DNA from: Neocallimastix lanati (nom. inval.)
Taxonomy: Eukaryota > Neocallimastigomycota > Neocallimastigomycetes > Neocallimastigales > Neocallimastigaceae
NCBI GenBank assembly: GCA_016946835.1
Contig: JACVTC010000066.1
Location: forward strand, 77,501-100,000
Direction of reading: 5' to 3'
Length of the DNA stretch: 22,500 bases
In this document: piece after piece, positions 9,968 to 20,392 of the stretch
Position numbering within the stretch: the stretch's first letter is position 1
Layout: each line of letters opens with the position of its first letter
Notes under the pieces: generated by a model
Told to the model about the DNA's origin: nothing
Database searches by the model: none
The model's input: the letters and a program-made list of their open reading frames with translations, nothing else
Position numbers and translations under genes: made by a program

Positions 9968-10800
9968 TTTTTTTTTTTTTTCTTAAACTTGAAAATGAAC
10001 ACACTTCCATTGTTCTATTTCATTAATAATCAAAAGTATTAAAATAATGATTATATTAAAAAGCAATAAAAACTTTATAATTTTATAGAAAGTAAAAATA
10101 ATGTTAAAGTAATATAATAAAAATATAATGAACATTATAAAGAAATTAAAGGTATAATGTGAATTTAGATCATTTCTAAAAAGAGAATTTAATATAATAA
10201 GACAAAGAAGTAAAATTTGATAAATAAAAAAACAATACATTAAAAAAATAATATTATTAATTTTACATTAAATTTTTTAAATTAATATATATATATATAT
10301 ATTTATGTAAAAGCAATGTTATGAATTTCGAGAACGAAAGGATCTTTAACTATTCCTATTCATTGATGATAACTCCTTGAGAATTAATATTATTAACATT
10401 TATATATTTATCAGAATTTCTTCTTTGTTTTATTGTTTGGACTTCGACACTCTTGAACAACAGTAGTTCTTATAGTATACAATTTTATCATAGTATGAAA
10501 ATCACTAATTCAAATGGACATATCATTAATAAGATATTTCTGAAAGTCTCACAAAATGTGAAATTGAATAAGAAGACTTTCTAGAAGGTATTTAAAAAAA
10601 TATTATTAACAAATCCCCTTCTTTCCTCCACTACCGATATATAAAGTTTTATATACAACATTTCCGTCAAGAAGGAAAGTTTCTATAAATATATATAAAA
10701 TCAACAAATCAATAATTACTATTTAAATTATATCTAGTAATACCCAAAGTTAGATCTCTATATTGTTCAGTATAACAGGCTAATTGATATTTAGGAGTTG
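9968..10800 (-). mobile_element. Truncated LINE 3' end
   Basis: The left end is a poly-T run (9968-9980, the complement of a poly-A tail), then CTTAAACTTGAAAATGAACACACTTCC-type sequence like the other LINE 3' ends here. From about 10330 to 10690 the sequence aligns by eye to the ORF end of the long LINE. The segment ATCTTTAACTATTCCTATTC at about 10343 matches 15138-15165, GACTTCGACACTCTTGAAC at about 10440 matches 15258, and CTAATTGATATTTAGGAGTTG near 10780 matches about 15788. All frames are broken. No target duplication was identified. Confidence 0.65.
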
Positions 10801-10802
10801 TT

Positions 10803-11529
10803 ATTTTTTTTTTATTTTCCCATTTAGACTAGGAATAAATTTTATTTAATAATATTTACTTTAAAAAATTCATTAAAATAAAATTCATGAAATAAAGATA
10901 AAATTCTAACCATTTATATTTAGTATGCTGGATAAGATATTAACCATTGATTAACCGTAACCAATTTATTTCAGGAGATACAATATTCCGCCCTTTCTTT
11001 GATTTGATAACAGTAGAAAAAGTAGAGGAGTATGACGGTTTAAGCAAATTGAACGTTTTTTTTCTTGGACTAGTAAATTCAAAATTTCCATAAAATCGTT
11101 GTGTAAAGAACAATTATTACTATTTGTAAAAAATGTACTAGGAGGACAAATAATAAAAATTCTTCTTTGCCGTATCAGTTCGACATTGACACTTTTGGTT
11201 GTGAAAGTTTTTTTTTTATATCAATCAAAGAGTAACTCAAAATAGATATAAAAGACTGGTAGAGTGTTGTTGAGGCTAACTATATAGGGAACGTTAGACC
11301 TGTAATTCTTTTATAGAAGTTCTTTTAATTTTCTTTGTTTCCCATAATTGAATTGCAGCTCATCTAAAGATAAAGTTCTCTCAAGAAGGAACATAAAAAT
11401 ATATTCATTGAGTTGCATTTCACAATCTAAAATAGATGAAAAGGAAGAAAATAATGGTAATTTCCTTATTTTACTTCCAAACAATATATAAAGGGCATTA
11501 ATGAAATCAGATGATTTCTATTTAATAAC
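10803..11529 (-). mobile_element. Second degraded LINE 3' end
   Basis: A T-rich run near 10803-10815 is followed by TTAGACTAGGAATAAATTTT, resembling the AGACAGGGAAGAGAATACAC start of other LINE 3' ends. At about 11169-11205 the GCCGTATCAGTTCGACATTGACACTTTTGG block matches the GCCTTATCATTTCGACGTCGACGCTCTTGG block of the long LINE (15246-15275). Coding sense is lost. Boundaries are approximate. Confidence 0.5.
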
Positions 11530-11900
11530 TTTTATTTTTTTTTTTTTTTTTTTTTAGATTAAAAAGAGAATACATTTCTATTGCTTAATTTATTAATTAT
11601 TATAAAATATTAATATATTGTATGCATTTAAGTGTAAAAATATATTATAAATATTTCAAGATCAAAAATAATATATAAAATATGTATTAAATAAAAAAAA
11701 TATTAATAATAAAATATAATTAAAAAATAAAGTTATATAATACAATGTAAATAAAGAGAAAATTCTAAAAGTTATTATGATTATGATATGTTTAGAGTCA
11801 TTTCTTCTAAAAAATATTTAATAAAATAAAACAAAGAAGTATCATCTTTAAAGTAAATAGTGTTGAGATCACTAAACTCTCCCTAGAACCAATTAATAAC
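11530..11900 (-). mobile_element. Third LINE 3' untranslated end
   Basis: A poly-T run ending near 11554 precedes AGATTAAAAAGAGAATACAT, and near 11830-11890 the sequence reads ACAAAGAAGTATCATCTTTAAAGTAAATAGTGTT...CACTAAACTCTCCC. That block recurs at about 13750-13805 and 19978-20025 in other LINE copies. This is a 5'-truncated insertion carrying only untranslated sequence. Confidence 0.65.
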
Positions 11901-11904
11901 TTGT

Positions 11905-11939
11905 TTGTAATCTATATTATTTATTAATATAGATTACAA
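11905..11939. repeat. Perfect 14-bp inverted repeat
   Basis: TTGTAATCTATATT at 11905-11918 is the exact reverse complement of 11926-11939, with a 7-base loop. Shorter self-complementary pieces (CAATTGCAATAAACAATTG and a CATTGTACAATG palindrome) follow immediately to about 11985. It may be the footprint of a small inverted-repeat element; no terminal inverted repeats of a transposon were found. Confidence 0.8.
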
Positions 11940-12107
11940 GCAATTGCAATAAACAATTGTAATAAAAACAATCATTGTACAATGTTTGTTTTTTTTTTAC
12001 TATCACCCTAAGTACCACGAGAATTATTTTGATCTTCTCTACTGATTCTCCATTTTCTTTATTATTTGCTTAAAGCTGTAATTACTACGAATTTAATTTA
12101 CTCAATT

Positions 12108-12680
12108 ATTTATTTATTCATTTATTCATTTATTCATTTATTCATTTATTCATTTATTCATTTATTCATTTATTCATTTATTCATTTATTCATTTATTCA
12201 TTTATTCATTTATTCATTTATTCATTTATTCATTTATTCATTTATTCATTTATTCATTTATTCATTTATTCATTTATTCATTTATTCATTTATTCATTTA
12301 TTCATTTATTCATTTATTCATTTATTCATTTATTCATTTATTCATTTATTCATTTATTCATTTATTCATTTATTCATTTATTCATTTATTCATTTATTCA
12401 TTTATTCATTTATTCATTTATTCATTTATTCATTTATTCATTTATTCATTTATTCATTTATTCATTTATTCATTTATTCATTATTCATATCATTTATTCA
12501 TTTATTCATTATTCATTTATTCATTTATTCATTTATTCATTTATTCATTTATTCATTTATTCATTTATTCATTTATTTTATTCATTTATTCATTTATTCA
12601 TTTATTCATTTATTCATTTATTCATTTATTCATTTATTCATTTATTCATTTATTCATTTATTCATTTATTCATTTATTCT

Positions 12681-12771
<91 letters not shown>

Positions 12772-12790
12772 TTATTTATTTATTTATTTA
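12108..12790. repeat. Octanucleotide satellite (TTCATTTA)n passing into (TTTA)n
   Basis: From about 12108 to 12679 the unit TTCATTTA repeats roughly 70 times with very few errors, broken only by short indels near 12481-12510 and 12573-12580. From 12680 to about 12790 it becomes a pure (TTTA)n run with one slip near 12772. The 8-bp unit is TTTA plus a one-base variant, so it probably grew from the tetranucleotide run. The 241-codon open frame across it is a repeat artefact (HLFIYSFI repeats), not a gene. Confidence 0.97.
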
Positions 12791-12949
12791 GTAATTAATT
12801 ATATGTTTATATCTTAAAAAAAAATTTTTTTTTATAAAAAGAATATTATTTTAATAGAAATGTGAAATAAAAGTAATATTACAAATAAAATGAATAAATA
12901 AATAAATAATGAAAGAAGTTCATATACAACGAATTTAGCCACCAAATTA
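12791..12949. other. Short AT-rich spacer
   Basis: A/T runs and a short AATAAATA tract separate the satellite from the next LINE remnant. No coding or structural signal is visible. Confidence 0.6.
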
Positions 12950-13450
12950 TAAGATTTCAGTTTAAAGGAAATCTTATTCCAGATTAGGATTTAAATTGAC
13001 TATCCGAAAGAAATTATGATCTTCTCCTTTCAGAGGCATTGGCCATGCTAGTCTTTCTTACTGCATTTTCAGCCTTGACGCTCCTGGTTGGTTTGTGCTT
13101 ATACTTTCAGAATAGTAACCCTTGTCGAGTACTAGCCTGAGGTATAATTTTTGTAAAGAGAACAGCAGATTACACAAAGAATGGCGTTTTTGAATAATCA
13201 CCAGAAATGATTTGGTTCTTAAACAAAACATCCTATTTGTTTTATAATTTAAATCAATAATATCTGCATCTCTTCCACCAAGAAGGAAGTTATATAATCG
13301 ATACCACGTCACATATATATTTACACACTTATTATTTCAAAAAATTACTTAAATTAACACGATTTTCACAAATTGAACTATTCATTACATTATTAGTAAC
13401 AATACTATTATTTTCACTATCATTAATATTAATATTCCTATTCAATCCAG
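12950..13450 (-). pseudogene. LINE C-terminal ORF fragment (copy C)
   Basis: The minus strand from 13312 to 13058 is open and encodes YRLYNFLLGGRDAD near its start and STNQPGASRLK near its end. These match the VFNFLFGGRSIN and SVNAEE blocks of copy B, and the TTTTCAGCCTTGACGCTCCTGG block at 13067 matches 13870. It is the last part of a LINE ORF without RT. Its 3' tail is not preserved, and its left part runs into AT-rich DNA. It is not a host gene. Confidence 0.65.
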
Positions 13451-13846
13451 TTTTTTTTTTTTTTTTAAACTATGAAGAGAATACACTTCCAGTACTATAT
13501 TAAATAGATTAAAATATTTTTATATATTTCATTCAATAAATAAATTACATTAAATAATTTAAAAATAAAAATAAAATGTATGTAAAAGATTAATAAAATA
13601 AAAATTAATAATAAATTTAAAATAACAAATTTTAATTAATCATAGAAAATTTAATGCAATAAAAAATAAAAATAAGTTTAAAAGTTAAAAAAATTTCGAT
13701 GTGATGTATACTTCGTGTAGTAACATGATCACCAGTTAAATCTAAAATAATAAAACAAAGAAGTAACATCTTTAAAATAGATAGTGTGGTATCCACTAAA
13801 CTTTCCCTTGAACCACAAGAATGATCATCAAAAGTTGAATTACTTA

Positions 13847-14990
13847 CTATAGTTTCTGTCTTTCTGTTTCTTCAGCATTGACGCTCTTGGTAGTAGTAGT
13901 ACGATTCGATTTGAACCTATTGAATAAAGACCATTGCTGGTCAATAGCAATAGGTATAATCGATTGAAGAAGTGCCGCAGTAACCACCAAGAATGGAGTA
14001 TCAGAATAAGCACCTGATTTCATCTGGCACTTAAATAGATTCTTCCATTCCCTTGTACTGTTATTAATACTTCGACCTCCAAAAAGGAAATTAAACACTT
14101 TTTTACACACACTAGAATCAACATACACATTATTTTCAATACTATTACTAACATTACTAAAAATACTATTACTAATATTACTATAACTATTATTACTGTT
14201 GCTATTATCATTATTACTATTAACAATATCATTTTGTTAGGTTGCCACGGTTAAAAGCATTATATAAAAATAAAATTTTATCATTAACTTTACTACGAAT
14301 ATGATTGAAAAATGGACAATCGATTAACCTATGACTTATCCATTGTTTATTACTTTTACAACAGGGACAAAAATTAGGACACATTTGATCTGTTATTTTT
14401 TGCAGCTTTAGCAATTCTAGCATCTAATCTATATCCGCTTCGTACTCTCAATAGCCATATGAAAGATCAGGATATTCATAACAAAGTTTTATAAAATTTG
14501 ATGTTTCCTCGAATCGATTTTTGTCGTAAAATTCAGCTTTAATAGAAATGATTTTCATATCTCTTTTCCAATAAAAATACTTGATTTTATTATCGTTATT
14601 ACCTCTTTTTTCTAGTTTACGTTTAAGAGTTCTACTTTCTTTCGTCCATGTATATTTTCTAGATTTTGGAATATTATTAACTAAATAGGAAATAATACAA
14701 TTTGAATCTTTCCATTTATCAAGACATTTGACTTGAAACAAAGCACACTTAGCTGACAATGGAGGAATATTTAAATCTTTTGAGATAGAATATTTGGCTT
14801 TTTGTAAACCTGCAATCCATCTTAATCCTTTATTAATTAATTTCTGAGTATTATTAGTTCTCGCTTTATTTGAATCAAGTAAAGGTGCAAAGTAAGAGAC
14901 TTTACTAAGTACATAGGAGTTAATTATAATCTTCTTAAATGGAATAATGAAATTTTTATATTCTAAAAAATTAGAATAAGAAGGAAGCAA
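13847..14990 (-). pseudogene. LINE B ORF remnant (connector, Cys-rich motif, C-terminus)
   Basis: Open stretches at 14990-14448, 14423-14229 and 14128-13847 together follow the C-terminal half of LINE A. They show LNIPPLSAKCALFQVKCLDK (A: MRIPPLSAICAISQLRCFRK), NIPKSRKYTWTKESRTLKRK (A: NIPTMSHYSWTKESRILDKK), FYWKRD, then a Cys/His cluster CPNFCPCC...SHRLIDC, and finally FGGRSINNS. Frameshifts lie near 14450 and 14375. The Cys/His cluster is the zinc-finger-like motif commonly found downstream of RT in LINEs. The gene is dead. Confidence 0.75.
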
Positions 14991-14994
14991 GGAA
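14981..14994. repeat. Left target-site duplication of LINE A
   Basis: AAGGAAGCAAGGAA at 14981-14994 abuts the poly-T start of LINE A and recurs perfectly at 20178-20191. A 14-bp direct repeat is typical for target-primed reverse transcription. Confidence 0.8.
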
Positions 14995-15111
14995 TTTTTT
15001 TTTTTTTTAGACTAAGAGAGTAACTATTTTTAATTTATAATAATAATAAAATTACATGATTTTAAAAAAAAAAAATAAAATACATGAAATAAAATATTAC
15101 ATATTATAAAA

Positions 15112-17448
15112 TTATAAAAGTGCGTTAGAAGCAATAGCCTCTAACTTTTCCCATTCCTCGATAATAACACAACGTCCATTATTGCGAGTAATAATTTCAG
15201 TATTAGTATTATCAAACGAATCTGTATCTGGAGGTGAAAATCCATGCCTTATCATTTCGACGTCGACGCTCTTGGAAACGATAGATTCAATGGAATACCA
15301 TTTCATCATCAATCTAAAAGATCGACAAATTAATGGTATTACGTTTGTTAAAAACTCCGCAATCCCCACAAAATACGGAACAGTTGACGAAGTTGAACTT
15401 TGTTTAAAAATATTGTCAACTAATTGTCTTTGTTCCCCATCATTAACTTTAATTTTTGAATATATTGAACGCCCATCAAAAAGAGCACTCATATAATAAT
15501 AAATATTATTATCATAATCCTTTTCTGAATCTAAAGAAACATTCAAGGATTTTTGTTCAATTATCATTGCAAACTTCAAAAAGAGATCATCTAGAAAAGG
15601 TAAAGATTTATTTCTGTAATTTTCCAATTCTTTACAGGCAAAGATCCAGTGAGAAAAGCTAGGTACACTAACACCACAACAAGGGCAACATTTAGGGCAA
15701 TCTTTTGATACGATTTTTCTTTTAATGGAAATACTAATATCAAATTTAAAACCACACCTAATTCGAGAAATCCAAAAGAATCCCAACTGATACTTAGGAT
15801 ATTGAAATGTTGAATTTCTGATTTCTGAAATAAATCCAAAATCATTCTCCTTGTAAATAATTTCTTTTTTAGCTTTTGAGGATTTGAAGACATCTCTTTC
15901 CCAATAAAACTTTTTTATTTCACTTGGTTTTTTACTATTCAATTTCTTATCCAAAATCCTTGATTCTTTAGTCCATGAGTAATGTGACATAGTAGGAATA
16001 TTATTAGTGAGATGATTAATAATACATGATGAATTTTTCCATTTTCTAAAGCATCGTAATTGAGAAATTGCACAGATAGCTGAAAGAGGAGGTATTCTCA
16101 TTTCAAGAGTAATATCATAGAGACTAACAGAAGAATTGCGAGATTTAAATCCATAACTCCAATAAAGTCCTCTATTAATAATTTTTTGAGCTTTAAAACA
16201 TCTGTTCTTATTTAAACCAAAGAGAGGAGCATAATATATAACAAGACTAAGAATAAACGAAATTAAAACATATTTCTTCAATGGGAGAGGAATAGATTTA
16301 TTAATAAGAAATCGAAAGTACAAATTTAACTTGATATTTAAATTACTGTTTAATTTGGATTGTATAGGTTTCAATGATAAAGATTTATCAAAAGGAATAC
16401 CAAGATAGGTATAGTTGTCAGTTTTAGGTAATTTGTTACTACCAATAAAGAAAGATGGATCTTCATAATTTATCGGTTTAACAAAGTTAATCGGTTTTAC
16501 AACAAGAATAGCACACTTATTAATTCCAAAAGTCATTTCATTTTTAATAGCCCATTCATGAACTTTATTCAAAATTTTCTTAAGAGCTTGTTTAGATGGA
16601 GCAACTAAAGCAATATCATCCGCAAAAAGTCCACCACAACAATATTGAGAATCTAAATATACGCCATACTTATCACAATTATCCAGTATATCATTAATGA
16701 ACAATTTGAATAAAATAGGAGATAGAGGGCATCCTTTGTCGAACACCACGATTAATCGAAAATTCATCTGAGAGATTACCATTAAAAAAAGCACGAGCTT
16801 AAGAGGATAGGTAAAGATTCTTTAAAAACAGATGACATTTATCTCTAATTCCTAAGTTATATAATTTGGTCAAAATATTAAAGATAGGTACTGAATCATA
16901 GGTTTTTTTAAGATCGAGAAAAGCAAGATAAGTAAAATTTCCTTGAAATTTTCTTCTTTGACATATCTCTCTAATTGAAATATATAAACTTATGCATTCT
17001 TCTTTATTTCTAAATTCAAATTGTTCATGTCTAACAAATTTATGTTCAAGGGCATATTTAGCAATTCTATTAGTAGCAAAGAGGAATATTTATCGTCATC
17101 AACTGAAGAATCATTTTGATTATCGGATAAATTAGATTTACCAAAGAAGGCTTTAAAAAATTCAATCGAAATACCATCGGGTCCAGGAGCTTTATTATTT
17201 TTCATTTCAAGCACAGTGTTTTGAATTTCTTCCATAGTAATAGAATCATTAATATCCCAAGTAGGATTATTATTAGGATTAGTTCCAAATAAACTTACCC
17301 AATCTTCATTATCCAAACTGTGTTGAGTAACATCAGAAGCTAGTTCACTATAATGTTCAGCAAATCGATTTAATTGATCCGAATGAGAAAATAAAAAGTT
17401 ACCCTGCTTGTCCTTTAAAACACTTGACGAAATAGAATTAGAGTACAT
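15112..17448 (-). pseudogene. LINE A reverse transcriptase and C-terminal region, broken
   Basis: RT motifs appear in order on the minus strand but in different frames. NNKAPGPDGISIEF lies near 17200-17160; a frameshift follows near 17090. FLDLKKTYDSVP (motif A with its catalytic Asp) lies near 16925-16890. A TAA stop is near 16800, then a frameshift near 16740 between the GVRQ part and CPLSPILFKLFINDI (motif B region). GGLFADDIALVA carries the catalytic FADD at 16626-16615. The last open stretch (16794-15112, 560 codons) continues through the thumb and connector to a Cys/His cluster (C366, C369, C372, C373, H382, C387 of that stretch) and a C-terminal domain. Three lesions make it non-functional. 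Confidence 0.88.
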
Positions 17449-17471
17449 AGGGTGAGATAGCTTCTTTAATT

Positions 17472-19025
17472 TTAACCAAGCACTCCTAGCATTTTTATTA
17501 CGAAAATCATTACATCAGATTCTATTGACTGATGAAATTGTTTTGATTTAATAGAAAACTTAATTGACCTGACTTTACCACATATATTTTTATACTCACG
17601 AAGCAAATTTAAAAATTCATCAAGGTTTTCGAGATTAGAACCTAAAGAAAAATTTTTGATTACATTAAATGCAACATGCTTTTCATGAGAAAGTTTCTTG
17701 ATATAATAAGGGCAGTGGAAAGTTGAGCCTTTAAGATCACAAGGAACTCTAGCATGAACTTTATCACCAACTTTATTAGCTGTTTCTATAAATTTATTGA
17801 CCATTTCATTAGAACTTAGGTCTTCATTATCATCAAATTCATTAAGAAGAACTAAGAAGTAGTTACTTGAGAATATTTCATTTTGCTTTTCATTACACAT
17901 GTGTTGGGACCATTTGAATCTTCTAGAAGGAGAAGGAGCACGAAAACCTTCTGAGTCATCTTTCTTACAGGAAAGGATAAGAGGGATGTGGTCAGATATA
18001 TCATTAAATGTACTACAAACAGATACCTTATTAATGTATTTCTTCATTTTACAATTAAATAAAACATGATCAATACAAGACGATCTACCGTCCCGAGCCC
18101 ATGTGAAAACAAGACCTGATAAGTTTTTAGTGAACCATTGATGTGATGATTTATAAAGTAAACTATCTAATTGAGATTTAGACATATTAAAGTCACCTAC
18201 AAGAATAGAAGGTGTATTAATATGTTTCTTTATCCAATTAGTAATTTCTGAAAAGGCATTCTTTCTTTCTTCCTTATGAGTGACCGTAGGAACATAAATA
18301 TTACCAATAGTGCATTTAATTCCCCAAAAAGAAGTAATGTTGAGAGAAATGATATACTTATATTCAAAAGGATCAGGAGAAAATGAACAAGAACGATGTA
18401 CACTTATACTAAGACCTCTCATACCGGGTATATTTGGATTAGATTTTCGTAAAATTGTATTATAGTGACAAAGAAATGGGTAATTATTTGAATGTACATT
18501 AAGGTATTGGTTATTACCGACCTCTTTCAAGCAAATACAGATGGGTTTAAAAGTTTCATTAAAGTATCTAATACCATCACGTTTTTCATCACTCCATCCA
18601 TTAATGTTCCAACTGATACAAAGATTAAAGAACTGAGTAGACGGTGAGTAAATACTACTATAAAGAAAATCTTTAACCATTGATTTAGTTTCAAAAGAAG
18701 AAAATTTGTTGTTAAATTTCTTAACTTCACTGAAAGTTCTGATTTTGTTGGTTTGGATCCAATTAATTTTATAGATTGGAAGGCAATGGGTAAGAAGAAA
18801 TAAAATATTTAGGTAATAAGTGGGTTTATCATAGTTTATCCTTAAAATGAAGTAATTTTCCATATTAGGTGTGTGTTTTTTTGTAATTCCATGAACTATT
18901 TCATTGCAATTGGAAATACGTTTACTAAGAAATTCCCAAAGTTTACTAACAGACCATGATTGAAGATCATGAATAAAGATAAGAATGAAATCTTTATTCT
19001 GAATATCGTATATCGAAGGCCACAC
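17472..19025 (-). pseudogene. LINE A apurinic-type endonuclease ORF
   Basis: This 517-codon open stretch carries an endonuclease/exonuclease/phosphatase fold at residues about 133-352. Its residues are SWNINGW (catalytic Asn, 139-144), LKEVG (metal-binding Glu at 168), GDFN (277-280), IDHVLF (319) and SDH (344-346), so the known catalytic positions look intact. It nicks target DNA in LINE retrotransposition. The first 130 residues are unassigned. There is no ATG at the open end; an ATG at about 19060 lies in another frame, so the start is either lost or frameshifted. The stretch ends in a frameshift near 17500 before the RT region, so the original single pol ORF is broken. Confidence 0.85.
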
Positions 19026-19069
19026 CGCAAAACAGGTATAGTTGCTGAATTTGAAGAAGTATTATTCAT

Positions 19070-19154
19070 TTCAAGAAAGCCTAAAAAATAAAATAAAAGA
19101 AGAATAAAATAAAAAATAATAAAATAAAAATAATAAAAAATAGATAAAAAAAAA

Positions 19155-19188
<34 letters not shown>

Positions 19189-19747
19189 TATAATAAAATA
19201 TAATAAAAATAAAAGGAAAAGTAAATTCCCTTTAAATAGTATATAAAAAATATTGGTGTTGAATATATGAAAGCTTGAAATATATAATTGTTCTTGATGA
19301 TTTAATAGATTTTAGATTTTGTAAATAATTGATTTTATCCTGTATAACTGATATAATATTTATAAATTTACTCAAGGGTTAGTAATTTATTGATACAAAA
19401 TTACTTGTATATACTGTTAAAATGAATAATTGTTTCTTTTTATCTTTTGACTGATTGTAATTCTTTCAATTAATAAAGCACTTTAAGATGTTAAAAATTT
19501 TATGTTGAATAATCATAAATTAGCTAAAAGTATATTTAAAAAAGAAAAAATATTAGTAGAGAAAGACTATAAAAAAGATTCCCATCCGTTAAATATTGTC
19601 TTAAACACAAGCTTTGGAGTGAATCAATCTCCTACATTTCCATTTTACAATAGCTACATGAAAGTATAAATAATACTATAGAAAAATACATATACAAAAT
19701 AATACTAAAGTAAAAAATACAATAGATTCATTACAATGATAATATGT
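19070..19747. other. Presumed 5' region of LINE A
   Basis: The stretch holds AAATA-type low complexity, a T-run near 19155-19180 and AT-rich sequence without a usable frame. On the minus strand near 19650-19620 a C-x2-C motif (CSYCKMEM, then a stop) might be the trace of a lost nucleic-acid-binding first ORF, but this is weak. The region belongs to element A only by inference from the flanking 14-bp duplication. Confidence 0.4.
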
Positions 19748-19760
19748 AGAAACTACATGA
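19748..19760. repeat. Left target-site duplication of LINE D
   Basis: AGAAACTACATGA at 19748-19760 is repeated perfectly at 20121-20133, directly flanking the poly-T-started LINE fragment. Confidence 0.88.
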
Positions 19761-20120
19761 TTTTTTTTTTTTTTTTTAGACAGGGAAGAGAATACACTTC
19801 CAAAACTTTATTAAATTTTATTTTAAAAAATACATGTAGGTGAAAAGTACATTTGAAATTAAAAATAAAAAAATAAAGAATAAAAAAATAAAAAAGCTCG
19901 AAAATACTATGTATTTCGGCAAGTTGTACTATGCGGGAATTTTTCCCTTCCTATCAAATAAAAAAGAAATAAAACCTAGAAGTAACATCTTTAAAATAGA
20001 TAGTGTGGTGTCCACTAAACTCTCCCCGGACTCATCATTTATTGAACTACTAGGGAGAGATTCATCCTTCGTAGCAATAGATGACGATCCTGTATTATCA
20101 TTATGCCTTATCAGTACGAC
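19761..20120 (-). mobile_element. Short 5'-truncated LINE insertion D
   Basis: A 17-T run (19761-19777) starts a minus-strand LINE 3' end: AGACAGGGAAGAGAATACAC, then the AAGTAACATCTTTAAAATAG...GTGTCCACTAAACTCTCCCC block shared with copy B (about 13758-13805). It stops at 20120 within sequence matching the ORF end (CTTATCAGTACGACAG, compare 15249). It carries no enzyme. A perfect 13-bp direct repeat flanks it, so both ends are defined to within a base or two. The 97-codon plus-strand frame across it is a shadow. Confidence 0.85.
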
Positions 20121-20133
20121 AGAAACTACATGA
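20121..20133. repeat. Right target-site duplication of LINE D
   Basis: This is the second copy of AGAAACTACATGA, immediately after the truncated 5' end of insertion D. Confidence 0.88.
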
Positions 20134-20177
20134 TATTATTAATTATACAACTCCAATGTTACTACATATCCAGTTTA

Positions 20178-20191
20178 AAGGAAGCAAGGAA
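20178..20191. repeat. Right target-site duplication of LINE A
   Basis: This is the second copy of AAGGAAGCAAGGAA (left copy 14981-14994), immediately before older LINE sequence that resembles copy B. Confidence 0.75.
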
Positions 20192-20392
20192 AGATTCCTT
20201 ACTTTATTGGTATAATCGATTGAAAAAAAGCCGCTGCAACCATCAAGAATGGAGTATCAGAATAAGTACCTGATTTCATCTGGCACTTATATAGATCCTT
20301 CCATTCCTTTTGTACTGTTATTAATACTTCTTCCATTAAGAAGGAAATTAAACACTTTCTCACAAACACTAGAATCAACATACAAATAATTA
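20192..20392 (-). mobile_element. LINE ORF fragment E, close relative of copy B
   Basis: Positions 20207-20390 align closely by eye with about 13952-14125, including ATAATCGATTGAA, AATGGAGTATCAGAATAAG, TGATTTCATCTGGCACTTA and ACACTAGAATCAACATACA. This is the C-terminal ORF segment of the B-type LINE, with indels that break the frame. It has no 3' tail of its own because sequence to its left belongs to element A. It is part of the older LINE-rich target into which A inserted. Confidence 0.8.

Larger units (their letters stand above)
13451..14994 (-). mobile_element. 5'-truncated LINE copy B
   Basis: The 3' end is the 16-T run at 13451-13466 (poly-A on the minus strand), followed by AAACTATGAAGAGAATACAC. 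The untranslated part reaches about 13850, then the ORF end (14128-13847), an Asn/Ser-type low-complexity stretch near 14130-14230, a Cys-rich segment and the RT-thumb to connector region up to 14990. Copy A interrupts it at 14994. It lacks endonuclease and RT catalytic motifs. No target duplication for B itself was found. Confidence 0.75.
14995..20177 (-). mobile_element. Near full-length LINE (non-LTR) retrotransposon A
   Basis: The 3' end is the 14-T run at 14995-15008. The body reads, on the minus strand, an apparent 5' region (20177 to about 19070), an endonuclease ORF (19025-17472), an RT region in pieces (17448-15112) and a short 3' untranslated segment. A perfect 14-bp direct repeat (14981-14994 and 20178-20191) places the 5' end near 20177. 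A younger LINE 3' end (19761-20120) is inserted in its 5' region. Frameshifts and a stop in RT make it inactive. The 5' boundary depends on the duplication being real; otherwise the element is safely visible only to about 19080. Confidence 0.75.

Noticed and set aside
9983-10240. 85-codon minus-strand hydrophobic frame
   Set aside because: It lies in the AT-rich untranslated part of a LINE 3' end; Ile/Leu/Phe/Tyr-rich frames arise automatically from such sequence.
12066-12791. 241-codon open frame rich in HLFIYSFI repeats
   Set aside because: It is the translation of the (TTCATTTA)n/(TTTA)n array, and an 8-bp unit without in-frame stops opens a frame by chance.
15182-15662. Plus-strand frames opposite LINE A
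   Set aside because: They are shadows of the minus-strand LINE coding region, without motifs or matching codon pattern.
17100-17472. Programmed frameshift between endonuclease and RT in LINE A
   Set aside because: Further frameshifts and an in-frame stop occur downstream in RT, so simple decay (or homopolymer sequencing error) explains the break better.
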